A stretch of 64,000 bases of DNA from Apostichopus japonicus (Eukaryota > Echinodermata > Holothuroidea > Aspidochirotida > Stichopodidae). The stretch spans positions 8,214,513 through 8,278,512 of the forward strand of contig NC_092577.1 in assembly GCF_037975245.1 (NCBI RefSeq), in the 5' to 3' direction. The notes below the pieces were generated by a model, which ran no database searches, was not told the origin of the DNA, and saw only the letters and a list, made by a program, of their open reading frames with translations. Position 1 is the stretch's first letter. Each line of letters opens with the position of its first letter. Made by a program: the position numbers and the translations under genes. Shown here piece by piece: positions 1 to 12,230 of this stretch.

Positions 1-2163
1 TGTCTAGAAAAAAAAATGGCCAAATTTGGTTTGTAAACATTACTTTTCGGTCAAAAAAGATTATATATATACTGGAAAAACTTACGGTGGCCAATCTGTT
101 TGAAGTCGCTGTGAACGAAAAAATTATACTAGTAAAATCGGAGTAATATGCAATTTTTATGTCGGCTTCTATGCGTTCATATCGACACATAACAATTCCA
201 ATCGGTTAGGTCAAATTAATAAGGTAGAAACAAAACAATGAAAACATTCACGTTGAACTCCCGATGATACACTGTAAAAGTAATTGCAATGATGAGGCTT
301 AAATCCTTATCAATGTTTATTTTAAACGTCAGCTTCCTTATGCTTAAGTTACTTATACAAAACTATATTATTACAACAAACCTTGCACTGTAAGGCGCTC
401 CATCGATTATGACGTCACAACAACTTTCGTGACTGTTTGGCGGGATAAACTTGGGTCTTCACTTTTCTTTTCCGTTGAGTGATATTATGCATAATTATCT
501 ATCAAAGCGATGATCTGTTGAATATATATTGATACAGAATGCTTGGTTAAAACTAACTGAACAAATTATCATAAATCAATGTATAATTCTTAAGTCAGCA
601 GAACCAGTCACTTTACCAACAGGTCTCAGGCTCGACAAAGATTACATCAAAGTAAATCTCTCCGTATCTCTTATTTACTGTTTATTGTTTACACAAAACC
701 TCGACCTTTGAATTAATCTAATATTAACCCGCCCTGAAAAAAATCCAACTTTTTGTTTTGTTATCAATATTCGTGATATCCTATAAGAATGTCATCTAGA
801 GGTCGTCAGTTTAGATCGCTGGCTTCACAATTATTGCGAGGCTCTCTCTTAATCGCAGATAAAACGGTTATTCATTTGCATGTTAAAGAATCTTTTTGAG
901 TTAATTTGTATTATTTTATCGATGCTAATCGATAGTTACATTAGATAAAATTGTACGTCATACGTTTGACTATAGTCAAGGTTTATTGCAAAAAGTGAGG
1001 TTTTCTTTTTTGAACCATTTTCCAATTTGGTCTTCGATGTGTTTAATGCAGCAATACAAAGCGCGCACGTAACGAAATATTAACGTTGAGGATCGAATCA
1101 AATTGAGTAATTATTCCTTTAGTAACCTTTATTTGATGAAATTAGAGAGTAAAATGACACACTGTTATCAATACACACTCTTGTGTAAAGTATTAGCCTA
1201 CCAGGTTAAACTTGTCAGCCTAAGTTAAACTGCTGCTCTAAGCGGCACGACTGAGACCCGGGCAGAGGAAAATAATTGTAACGGTTCCTTTATCAGCTAA
1301 ATTTAGTTTGAATCTCTCATTAATTATATTTTTCTAATAATTTTAGTAAAATTGCCTTTACCATGCATCGTCCTGGTCACCCTGATATAGCAAAATTTTC
1401 AGTTACGTAATTGCTATCATATAAAGCAAACAATGTAAAATATCAGTTAAATTCTTAAACTTAATCTGCTTATTCTTTTGTTTCACCATTCTTCCTAATT
1501 ATTAGGATGTTTGTAGAGTTTAAGAATACTGTTATGTTCCATCTTGGTTTTTAGTGACAAGAACCACATTCCCACCGGGTAAGCCTATTTTAACTTATTC
1601 AATGTTCTTTTTACTTCCCACATATATGCCTAACATACCATGTTCCATGAACTTCCCACTAGATTTATGTATAAACTGATCCAATGGTCCATATTCTTCC
1701 CACATGATTTACTCCATTTTCCATACGGATAGAAAGTAAGACAAATACATCTCTCTCATGCATATAATTGTTAGCTGAAAATAAGCTTATACCTTGAGGA
1801 ATCTATTAAATGATTTCCATCTCGATTCATTCATTTAAGTTGGACCTAAGCCTAAAGGCGCAAGTCCTGCTATGAAAGTATTACAATTCTACATTTCTGT
1901 TTCGACAGGACTCACTGTTAGTATATTTATGATCTGATCTGACAGCAATTAAGTGAAAGGATAGCACATGTTCTGATTGGAAGAGATATGTTGTAGCTGC
2001 ATGAATGAACTATTAAATAACCAGGATTTACATAATAAGAGTTTGACTAACACGAGCTTAAAATTCTTCTCTTAAAATTAATGAAATATTAAATCGACAT
2101 TGAAATATGATCATACAGACATGGGTTATAAATCTTATGAATTGAACTTTAACTTTAACATTG
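1..2163. other. AT-rich non-coding stretch
   Basis: No supported gene or repeat was found here. Open frames are short and AT-rich, with no domain-like content. One possible 23-nt spliced segment on the minus strand near 75-97 has a pyrimidine tract and a GTAAGT donor, but nothing links it to other exons. Confidence 0.5.
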
Positions 2164-2242
2164 CCTGTGTTATGAATGAAGTTTTCAGTATATCAGTACA
2201 TAGCCTGTTTTATTAATGATGTGTTTAGTATATCAGTACATA
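2164..2242. repeat. Two-copy 40-bp tandem duplication
   Basis: Two adjacent copies of a roughly 40-bp unit begin at 2164 and 2204. Both contain the string AGTATATCAGTACATA. The copies are diverged in their first half. Confidence 0.7.
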
Positions 2243-5200
2243 CATAGCTGCACACCATTACTGTCTCCTGTACGTTACTTACCAGTACGATCATCGCAAC
2301 GTGGGTTTATCATCCATAGTAGAATTTAAGTCCAGAATCCTTTAATCCTTTAATAACATATGCAAATCATGAAAGAAGAACATACGGGAACAGGAATGAA
2401 GAACATCCAATCGACAAGATGGCGTCGTGTAGGTCATGTGACGTTCGAACATACGATCCTGGACGCTAAATAGATATCGGTAGGAATCAGCCTTTAGTTG
2501 TATCTGGTTTCAAAGTTTGTCGTTAATAGTTTACACTATCAAAGACTTTACTTGATGATATAATTCATATCTGGTAATTATCCCTTGTTGTGTTTATTCT
2601 GTCAATCAGCCGTTCAAAGGTACCTGCTGTATGTATATGCATTGCTCTCTGTTACTTTAATTAATACGCAAACATTGTAAGTTTCCGATGTATTTTGTCC
2701 TATGTGCGGAATATGCCTGTTAAGTACGCAAACTGTGTAAATGAAACTACAAGCGTTGATGCCCAACTCTGAATATGTCTTGCTTTACGAAAATGAAAAG
2801 AACGTAAACCACTGTTTAGTACACAAATATAAAAAAGGAAAGAAATTATACACAATTTGACAAAAGAGAGCGTAGATATCATGAGCTATAGAGCAGGATT
2901 TAACAAGTAATATTAGGATTACAAGTGTCCGTGATTAGGTGTCCGTTCTAGCAACAAATACTATTTTGCTTTGTTCATATTGATCGCCCCGGTCAGTTCT
3001 CCGTCGTTGATTAACTTCAGCAGGACATGATGGAAATGAACGGAAGAACGAAGTAATAGTTACAGCCATCAAGAAAATATATACATACAATTGTGCATTC
3101 TGATGTATATTAAGGCTATAAAGCAGGTCGATATAAGTAACCCTCAACGCAATGTTTCACTGATACATACTTAAAATGTAAAGTGAGAGGTGATGATACA
3201 ACCATAGCCCGAGTCCACATCTCACCGAATGATTGCAACAATCTACCAACTGACCACCCCCCCCCCCCATAAGATCAACTTCAAGACGAGAGTTCACGAG
3301 TCTTTAATGAATATCAGCTAAACGTGACAACAGCAATAGTTTGAATCGGTACAATACGTGAGTGAACTGCGCGACTAGGTTAGGACTGTCTAAAATTTGG
3401 AAAATGGTACGCGAATAATCAAGGCTTAACTTCCAAAACTGAACTGTTGAATTATATGTATCTTCATTGTGCTAAATCATATATAGAGGAAACTATTGAA
3501 TAAACACAGTAAATATATGACGGGTATATCTTCGTTGCAACGAATACATTTCGTTAACCTCAAAGTCAAGATTACAATGGTGATGATGTAACTTTTCCGA
3601 CCAATCGTGATAGACTTTTTACACATAATTGCAAAACTGTTTGGAAAAAAGCTCGCTACCGGGTCCCCTGTTTGCGCTGGTCACAAATCCCATATTTTTA
3701 TAACCCCATATATTTCTCCCTAGCGCACGCACAATATGATTATGAGGCCCCAGCCTGTGTCCATGGTGCGTTATATAATTACGATGAAAAACAATTAAAA
3801 TATACAATTGTACGTATCTAGACGGCATATATACGCTGGTATCACTATATCAGTGACTCAAATGAGGTGTTGTTTATATTTGAGATGACAAGCCGAAAGT
3901 CGAATTAAAATGTATCTTGTTCAGAGAAATATCGATCTATGCATAGTGTAGCTAATGAGGGTAAACCGGATAAGAAGCAGACCATGCCATACGATTAACA
4001 CAAGCAGCCTATCTAGTATCATATATGCCATGGTTATTTACTTTTCCTTGCCGATTTTCCTTTTTGCCAACCCCGGTTGCGTTCCCTCAAATGTTTGTGT
4101 GTGGGAGAGGAAGGGGACGGGGCTTTCCCTGTCCTTAGCCCATCTGGATATGTCGAAACTCGTATCGAGTTTTAAGCAAGGAAACACATGTAGAGAGAGG
4201 CACTAAATTTCTCCCGAATGTATTCTAAGCTCTAGGGGGTCTGATTGGGACTTCAGCTGCACCAGTTTCACAGTTCACATATCTAAAGTCATTTTATAGC
4301 CAAAAAAAAAAAAAAAGATTTCAAAGAGGAATTTCGTTTTACTGAAATGAATTTGAAAGCACCAATAGGGTGCAGGGGACAAAGCCGCGGAAGCTGTAGC
4401 AATTTGAGATATTTCTTAATTTGGTACTATTTTATTCGCCCTCTCCCTTATTGCAAACGTCCAATATGCAAATGTGTTATATGGTGTATGGAGTGACTGA
4501 TAATTCGCTCAAGTACACAATCGCGGTAGTAGACGATGAGAATGTGCTCAAGTAGATATGATGTGTCAAAGAGGAGACATGTATGAGGGAAGTAGTTGAA
4601 TCCAAGTGTAAAAGGTGTATATGGATGACCATCAAATCTACTTTTCTTGCCAATGATGTCCACTTTTTATGGTAATTAAACCCCATAATTGAAATGTTTA
4701 AGGTAAAGCTTTGGAATTTTCAGTCCTTTATATATTGTTATGCATATCGATAAACATACTCTGTTATAATACATTTTCAGTAAATTGGATGATTGGTCTT
4801 AATTGAATGTTAATTTCTTAAGAACCTAAACCTACTCTGCTTGCCTCTAATTTGCTAATCTTCTCTGTACTTACATTACTTAGCGTATCTCTTTTACATA
4901 TTGATCGTACTGAAGATTATCTACATCACACAATAACAACAACCAGTATTGTGAATCTTGTTCTGTTATTTACTTCGTCTGCTCATCGATACAACCAGGG
5001 TAACGTTGAGATTGGTTCCTAAAATAAGAAATGCTATTTTTAATTAAAAGTACCCTTACAAATGTTGTAATATAAAAGTGCCCTTTGAGTTAAAAAGTGC
5101 GATTTTGTTGAGAAATCTATGACAAATATTATTGAAAAGTACTCTTTTGTTCTAAGACCTTATTTATTGAAATTTGTGGTACGATATCCACATAGATTAT

Positions 5201-6310
5201 TTTCTCTACAAGATGCATGTTGGCGGTGTTTCTCTTTAAATGAATGTCACATACCCAACTGACCCGATGCCTGTCACCCACTCCTTCCGTTATGTTACCT
5301 TAGACATAATCTTAGCGTTATATGTCCCACTGCTTTCAATATCTGCGATCCGCCCCCCCCCCCCTCTGAATCGAATCATCTTCCGAAGCCCCTGTATAAG
5401 GAGGCAGTGAACAGGAATAGTTCACGTAGTTCACCAATAAACATTCCACAATAGGCAGATTATGATCGTTCGTTTTTATTAGAAAAGATGAAAACAGAAG
5501 TACTTCCCGTTATTATTTTATTTATCCGCGGGGTCTCATTGGCTCACTCAGATTCTCTTAGAGTTATTGATTCTTTATGACATTCATTTCTCATAAACAT
5601 ACTGTTTATTAGTTAGTGTCTTAGTACCCACGGAACGCTTACTAAAAGTGTTAATTATTGAATCAATGTCAATTTATTCGGATTAATGTCGTTATTTGCT
5701 TAGTGTGCTGACTAATGGTGGAAACTTGATTAGGGGCAGATTACGCCGTACTGTAAACACAATTATTCTATCCAGTAATGTATATATCATGGCTATTTAC
5801 TTTCGTTTGCCACTTTTTTTTTCAATGGGCCTCTCCAGCGTCCTATCCAAGGGTGCTGTCATATAGGTCCTAATAGAGTTCAGACTGTTGGTCATAACGT
5901 GCGTTTTCTGTACAGTTTACAAGACTATACTTAAAAATAACACGATGTCATAAATGCACAACACTCACAAGCATTCGAACACGCAGGGTGAACCTGTATG
6001 ATGACGCAGAGGCGTAGAAAAGAAAGTGAACGATTTTGATCATTGTCTTCTCCTGTATAACATCATTTTGCAACTAAGCACCCGTAATGAGGTAGAAGTT
6101 GTAAATGCGAGAGGGTAATTCCTCTACGTAAGGCCCCTTTCCTTAGCCGACACATTCACTAAGATAATTAAAGTGAAAACTGGTGTCGCCAAACCCAAAC
6201 AAAACCATGGAAAACCAGGGCCATATACCGTGTATACTGATCACTTTGAGCCTCGTTGCTGTGAATGCGTGAGCTGACTCTCTGGAATCTGGAATCAAAT
6301 AATGATGATC
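2243..6310. other. Non-coding stretch with C homopolymer runs
   Basis: I see no supported gene. C-homopolymer runs occur near 3247-3267 and 5350-5363, of the kind found inside short mobile elements elsewhere in the window. A minus-strand GTAAGT donor near 2276 is not supported by an acceptor or by a plausible open frame. Confidence 0.45.
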
Positions 6311-6396
6311 TATAGGTCATCACGAAAGAATATATTCTTTCCTGAATATATGTCATAGAATATAGGTCATAGGAAAGAATTTATTCTTTCCTAAAG
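6311..6396. repeat. Paired palindromes in a 50-bp direct duplication
   Basis: The string TATAGGTCAT occurs at 6311 and 6361. Each is followed by a near-perfect palindrome: an 18-bp perfect one at 6324-6341 and one with 10-bp arms at 6371-6392, both built on GAAAGAAT/ATTCTTTC. The unit is therefore a 50-bp direct duplication whose members are each self-complementary. Confidence 0.75.
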
Positions 6397-7118
6397 CTGG
6401 TTCGTGGATATATGACACTATCATATTATATTTGCCAATAACAGTAGTTTTAATGCTCGTAACAGCCCCCATTAGTTTAATCTCGGCGGAAGAAAAATTC
6501 ACCACTAACAACAAAAAGGTAAGATTAAAGGAGCCACGGAAGTATTTCCGAAAGAACTTCCGCGAAGAGACTGATCTAAGGAAAATGTCGAGCGCCTTCT
6601 AAAATAAATATTTACAACAGATTTACAAACTTGAAACATTTCGGATTAGTCACAACGTACTTACAACTTTATTATTTTATGTATCATATTCGTTTTATTC
6701 CACTTCTATTCGGCCAGAACTTGTGTTCATGCTGTGATAAATTATTTGCCATGTCTATGAAACACAGTTTGTAAATTCGTGTACGCTATAGTTTGATATA
6801 AACGTAGTTTACAAACTGCACGTTGTCACTTATCTTCAACTGAGTCGCTTAGTAGATAGCATAAAGGGAAACATTATATTTTAAAAGAGAATGGGTGTAA
6901 TGAATACGGATATCGATATTAGCGCTATATATATTTGTAGTTAACACACACATTATATTTGTTTCGGACAAGTGAGTTATTTCTAGTACTTCAAAAACGT
7001 TGCTGCTACGCAGCAAGATATCGAGCACAGAAGCGCTATAAGAAATCTCTGATAATAATGTATGAGTTACGTTGATCGTGTCAATATGTTACAATTAATC
7101 ACTGTATGAAATACATAG

Positions 7119-8779
7119 CAGGCGCGTATCCAGGGGGTGTTGGGGGCGCGCGCCCCTTCCGGTAAGAAAAAGAGGAGAGAAAAAAAAGAGAAGAAAAAGG
7201 GAAAAAAGAGGGGGGAAAAGAGGAGGAGGAGAGAAAGGAAGGGAAAAGAAAAAGAAGAAAGAGAGAAAAAAGGAGAAAAGGAGGGTGTAAAAGAAAAAAA
7301 AAACGCCAAGGGAAGAGAAAGGGGAACAGTGACATCATTACAGCGCTGATCCCTATTATATACACATGGCCGGGTAGCCAGTGACGGATCGAGGATTTCG
7401 GAAGGGGCTTGCGCCGCACCCTACCCTAACTCCATTTTTGACGTTTCCATTTTTTCTCTCTCACTAATGTATCTATATATACTATATATGGTCTATCATA
7501 ACGCGTGTGTGTATGAACGCCTTAAACAATTGTGCTATGAAACCAACTGTGGCTGGTCTCGAACTCGAAGGAGTCGTCGGGGAACATGACGCATTTCGGG
7601 AAGAGGGCGGACGCCCCCCCCCCGAGTATATATTTTTTTTTATGATATCGCTAGTAATTTCAAAATAGAAAATGCTTAGATGCAACTCAGAAGGCATGGG
7701 AAGTGTCATTTCCAGCGATCTGGGAGGCATTTTCGGCCAAAATTTTCTTGTACGCTTAGCGCCAACTCGTGGTGGCGCTACGCTTAGATAGTTTGCCTAC
7801 AGGCTTCGCCCGCCCCTTGGCAAATTTTTCGCTACGCGCCTGTTCGAATTTGTAAAGCAAACAGCAGATATGACATCATATCAGTGAGCATGAAAATGGC
7901 GGTTCCAGGTTGAACAGCTTCAAAACTGTCGATGTGTGTAGTCATAGGAACCCAATTTGATTTGGGGGGCTGTAACGACTTGCCCGAAAAATATAACCTA
8001 AATTTTTTCGCGCGCAAAGCGCGCGTTCACCATGTCAAAGTCAATACCATATAAGCAAGCATCGGTTATTGCATCGCAAGCCATCGTGCACCGTACGGTC
8101 CGTGGAAATTGCGCAGTATACCGCGGGATGCTAATGTAAACAACGAAATGTCTTATGCATAAAGCATGGAGGTCAAATTATGTCAAATTCTCTTTTACAT
8201 TAGTAATGGCGTTATGGCGAATAAGTCGGCCAAGCTTATAGAACTTTAATTTAATTATCAAGGAGATTCATTTCCTTTAGCTACATCATTGCAATTTATT
8301 TTTCTTTCAGTAGCCCCCCCCCCCCCCCGCATCTATACGCCTATGTGTGTTGTGTTCGGTTTCGGAAATATCTGGTATTTTTTCATTTCCTTCAACCATG
8401 TTTTATAATAGCCGTTATAAGAAGGTTTAATATTTGTACACCAAAAAATTATTTTCGAAAATTGCCTAACCAACATTCTTAATCATACTTCCCACTACTA
8501 GTGTAATTTGACCGGTCTGTTAGGGTTGAAGGAGGTTTTTCTATTTTGGTTGTCAATGGATGACATTTTGTGCAACATTATGGGCATGTTTTGAAGTGAA
8601 TTTATTCACGAGAAATTTGAAGTTTCAAATTCGGAACAAATAATGGAAGTGCCATTTCCGGTGATCTAGGGTGCATCAAAACCAGAAATTTTCTTGTACG
8701 CTGCGCGCCAACTGATGGTGGCGCTCCGCTTAGATAGTAATTCGCGCCCCCGGGTTAGAAAATCCTGGATACGCCCCTG
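7119..8779 (+). mobile_element. Non-autonomous DNA element, about 1.66 kb, copy 1
   Basis: The ends are inverted: CAGGCGCGTATCCAGG at the left and its near reverse complement CCTGGATACGCCCCTG at the right. The element is flanked by a 5-bp direct repeat, CATAG, at 7114-7118 and 8780-8784. Inside are a G-rich segment, a strongly strand-asymmetric polypurine tract (about 7165-7325), a module around CTTGTACGC...GCGCCAAC, a CGCGCGCAAAGCGCGCG palindrome near 8010 and a C-run near 8310. No transposase frame is visible. A second copy in opposite orientation lies at 61649-63501 and matches it block by block, which defines the element. The end sequence resembles hAT-type termini but the target duplication is 5 bp rather than 8, so I leave the superfamily open. 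Confidence 0.75.
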
Positions 8780-8784
8780 CATAG

Positions 8785-9984
8785 GGTAGTAATATGATAT
8801 CAGTAACGATGAGTCACAATGACTCATGATGTACACTTTACAATGGGACTATAAGAACTGAATATTTACATGATATTGAAAATAAAATACAATTGATCAA
8901 GCTAGACACACTTCTAGATTTGTGAACCAGATTCAGTCCAGTTCCAGCCTCCAAAACTATTTGCTCTTTTCTCTTTTATTCTGAACAGGATTTTAATGAA
9001 CGGAAGCATGTCAATAGTTTAAAGTCAATACATGTTTTCAAAAGTACTCAAAGCCTGTCAAGACAGAAATAATGGACTAAATAGACATTATCATGTGTCA
9101 AATAGGGGATTGATGTTAGGGTAGCAGAGCAATGTAAACTGGACATGGGTGACCTTTATTCGACTTCTCTAGCATGTTTAAAGCCAATCTGATTGCTTTT
9201 ATGGTAATTACATGTGATATGTATGAGGATAGCTTTGAAGTATTGAAATTTGTCTTGCAACTCCTGCTGTCAATCGGCCCGAGTGAATTCAGGATTTGGA
9301 AAAGGCACCCAAGAAAAGTAACATTTTGGACGTGAAATGTGGTATTCCGAGGCATAGTTATTATAATATAAATGAGGTGTGTAATTTGGTATACATGCAC
9401 GGTTGTGCAAATAACTACCCGTTAACCCCTTCCACCCTTCCAGATCCGTGTCTTGTACCAGGTACCAATTTACGGTTATTTCCATAAGTAAACGTGCCGA
9501 GGGTGACTTATTTGATCAATATATTAGATAAATATCATTATCAACGACCATATCAAATCTACTTGTCGCTGATTGGTTAATCTTTTAAGCTGATTTATTT
9601 ATAACCTACTCACCATATCTTCTCCTCTCATATTGAGCAATACAGTTTACACAATGTCAACAAATTATTTTGTGAATTTTGTGCTGTCATTTACTCACCA
9701 GGATATTGGATCAGACTTCATTCTGCACCTTCTATATGACCCTCCCTAAGGAGGGTGGTTTTATTGAAAGAATTTATAACGTAATATTAATATTCATTAG
9801 ATATTTACATAATCTTCATAATCCCTATGACATAGTATGTCAACTTTTGGGCGCTTTGTAAAGGTACTTTTTGGTTCATGATAGTATTTTTGGGATCGTG
9901 GAATTTTATTAGAAGAGAGAAAACAAACTAGAATTACTTCTAGTAAAATACTAAATCATCATAAGAGCTATAAGCATTGTAAGT
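8785..9984. other. Non-coding stretch
   Basis: No supported gene. Minus-strand GTGAGT-like donors near 9601 and 9697 lack a convincing exon. Open frames in both strands at 9116-9487 overlap each other and show no domain. Confidence 0.4.
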
Positions 9985-10140
9985 CGACCAAACACAGTAA
10001 AGTATATAACTCTAGCGACCTAACACAGTAAATATATAACTCAAGCGACCAAACACAGTAAAGCATATAACTCAAGCGACCTAACACAGTTAATTATATA
10101 ACTCAAGCGACCTAACACAGAAAAGTATATAACTCAAGCG
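9985..10140. repeat. Five-copy 31-bp minisatellite
   Basis: Five units of 30-31 bp begin at 9985, 10016, 10046, 10077 and 10108. Each follows the pattern CGACCTAACACAGTAAAG then TATATAACTCAAG. The array lies 3' of the minus-strand six-exon gene. Confidence 0.9.
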
Positions 10141-10673
10141 TTCCATCCGAATACACTTGATTTCACAATACCTATAACAGTACGTATGGTTCATGTAGTT
10201 CACAGTCCTACTATGAATTAATATAAACATGTATATAAGTACTGGTTAGAATAACACTTGTCATTCTTTGGTTGTATTTGATATTGTAATATGTATTGAG
10301 TATATCATAATTTCTCCATTAATCTACCCCACTCAATCTCCACACAATCCACGCACACACAAACCCATCACCAATGACACCTCTGGTCTATTACATCTTA
10401 TTACATTGTTGATTTGCGATCTTCTTAAATGCATTATAACATCTTACACTGAGATTTGCTTGACCATACTATGTCAGATATGGTAATGTACAATATTTAA
10501 CTATTATCCAAAGTTCATTTTAGCAAACGGTCAATGCCACTTAGAGAAATTGTAACTTTTATACTGTGCAGTTGGAGCAATGCATTGAAATTTTCAGATA
10601 GATTTAATGTTGACCGTAGGGTGATGGGACACTCTAAATACAGGAGTTACGTAGCTGATATTAGACGTTTATA

Positions 10674-11313
10674 TCACGGAAGCTGGAAACCTAGGAATAG
10701 AGAAAGAAAATAAATTATTGCAGGAGAGTATAGTAGGAGAGTGTTCGCGTAAACGTTGATGTTATTCACATTTAAAGAATTTTGAACCAGAATGAGACAC
10801 TTCTTTCGAGCTTCAAACCAACTTTTCTTCTGCAATAAAGTCTGCACGCGTAGGTAATTATGACATCTACAGCGTACAAGTATTACTTAAACTTGCATGC
10901 AAAATAACCAACATGTGATCGTTGAAAAAAAAAAATCCAATATAAGGTGCCTGGGGTTCTTACCCAAATACTTTTTGTTTACATCAAATGGTTCATTCTG
11001 AGGCAAATTAGATTCTATAGGAGGTCAGATAGTTAAGTCTAAACGCAATCACTTATTTGTCGATTGAAAACAAAAGGGGGAAGACGCCCTCTCCTGGGTC
11101 GGTACTTGATATCGGAGTCAATGATTCGAAGTTACAAATATTTGATAATATGACCTCCAAACGTTGACTTAGCACATCAATTACAGAACGTAAGACGGTG
11201 ACGTTCATTTAGTAAATGTGTAAGTGGGGTCAGAGACAGGGATCTTGAATAGGTATGCGATGAGGTCAGTAACAGGGTTAGTGAATATATAAGTGATGGG
11301 GTCAGTGGCAGGG

Positions 11314-11385
<72 letters not shown>

Positions 11386-11603
11386 CATTGACTTACACAT
11401 TAAATTTAATCTAACCCTAACCCTGAACCGACCCTAACCAAAACTTTTAAATGAACGTTTTAGAGGACGGAGAACATTATAAAGCTATTAGCGACAAAAA
11501 AAAGTGAAAACATTAGGTCGACACTGAAATGTCGACCTTAGGTACACTGTTGACCTAAGGTACACTTTTTTACCATAAACTGTCGACCTAAGGTACATAT
11601 TAT

Positions 11604-11669
<66 letters not shown>

Positions 11670-11933
11670 CTATGGATCCTACCTTAGGTCGACAGTTACA
11701 TTGACTTACACATTAAATTTAATCTAACCCTAACCCTTTTTTCTAACCCTAACCCTGAACCGACCCTAACCAAAACTTTTAAATGAACGTTTTAGAGGAC
11801 GGAGAACATTATAAAGCTATTTGCGACAATAAAAAAGTGAAAACATTAGGTCGACCCTGAAATGTCGACCTAAGGTACACTGTTGACCTAAGGTACATTT
11901 TTTTACCATAAACTGTCGACCTAAGGTACATAT

Positions 11934-11982
<49 letters not shown>

Positions 11983-12155
11983 TAGAGTAGGTTGGCGTCT
12001 ATCTTGGCGCAGAGTGCTCTATGTCCATTGGACAGAGCGGAATATTTGTTGATACTAGATGAGACTAGTGGAACACTAGTTGTTGTCTGAAGATCGCAAT
12101 AAAGCGTGAAACTCCGAGTTACAACTACTAGTGTTCCACTAGTCTCATCTAGTAT

Positions 12156-12230
<75 letters not shown>

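Noticed and set aside
72-97. 23-nt exon on the minus strand with a good acceptor and GTAAGT donor
   Set aside because: Too short to judge, with no partner exon in the window.
7067-7419. Frames in the purine-rich tract (lysine/glutamate-rich on plus, Phe/Ser/Leu-rich on minus)
   Set aside because: Low-complexity by-products of the polypurine tract inside a mobile element; the inverse copy at 63.2-63.6 kb shows the same effect.
11400-11780. True telomere or chromosome end from CTAACCCTAACCC runs
   Set aside because: Only two to four units per run, inside a duplicated block with ordinary sequence on both sides; interstitial at most.
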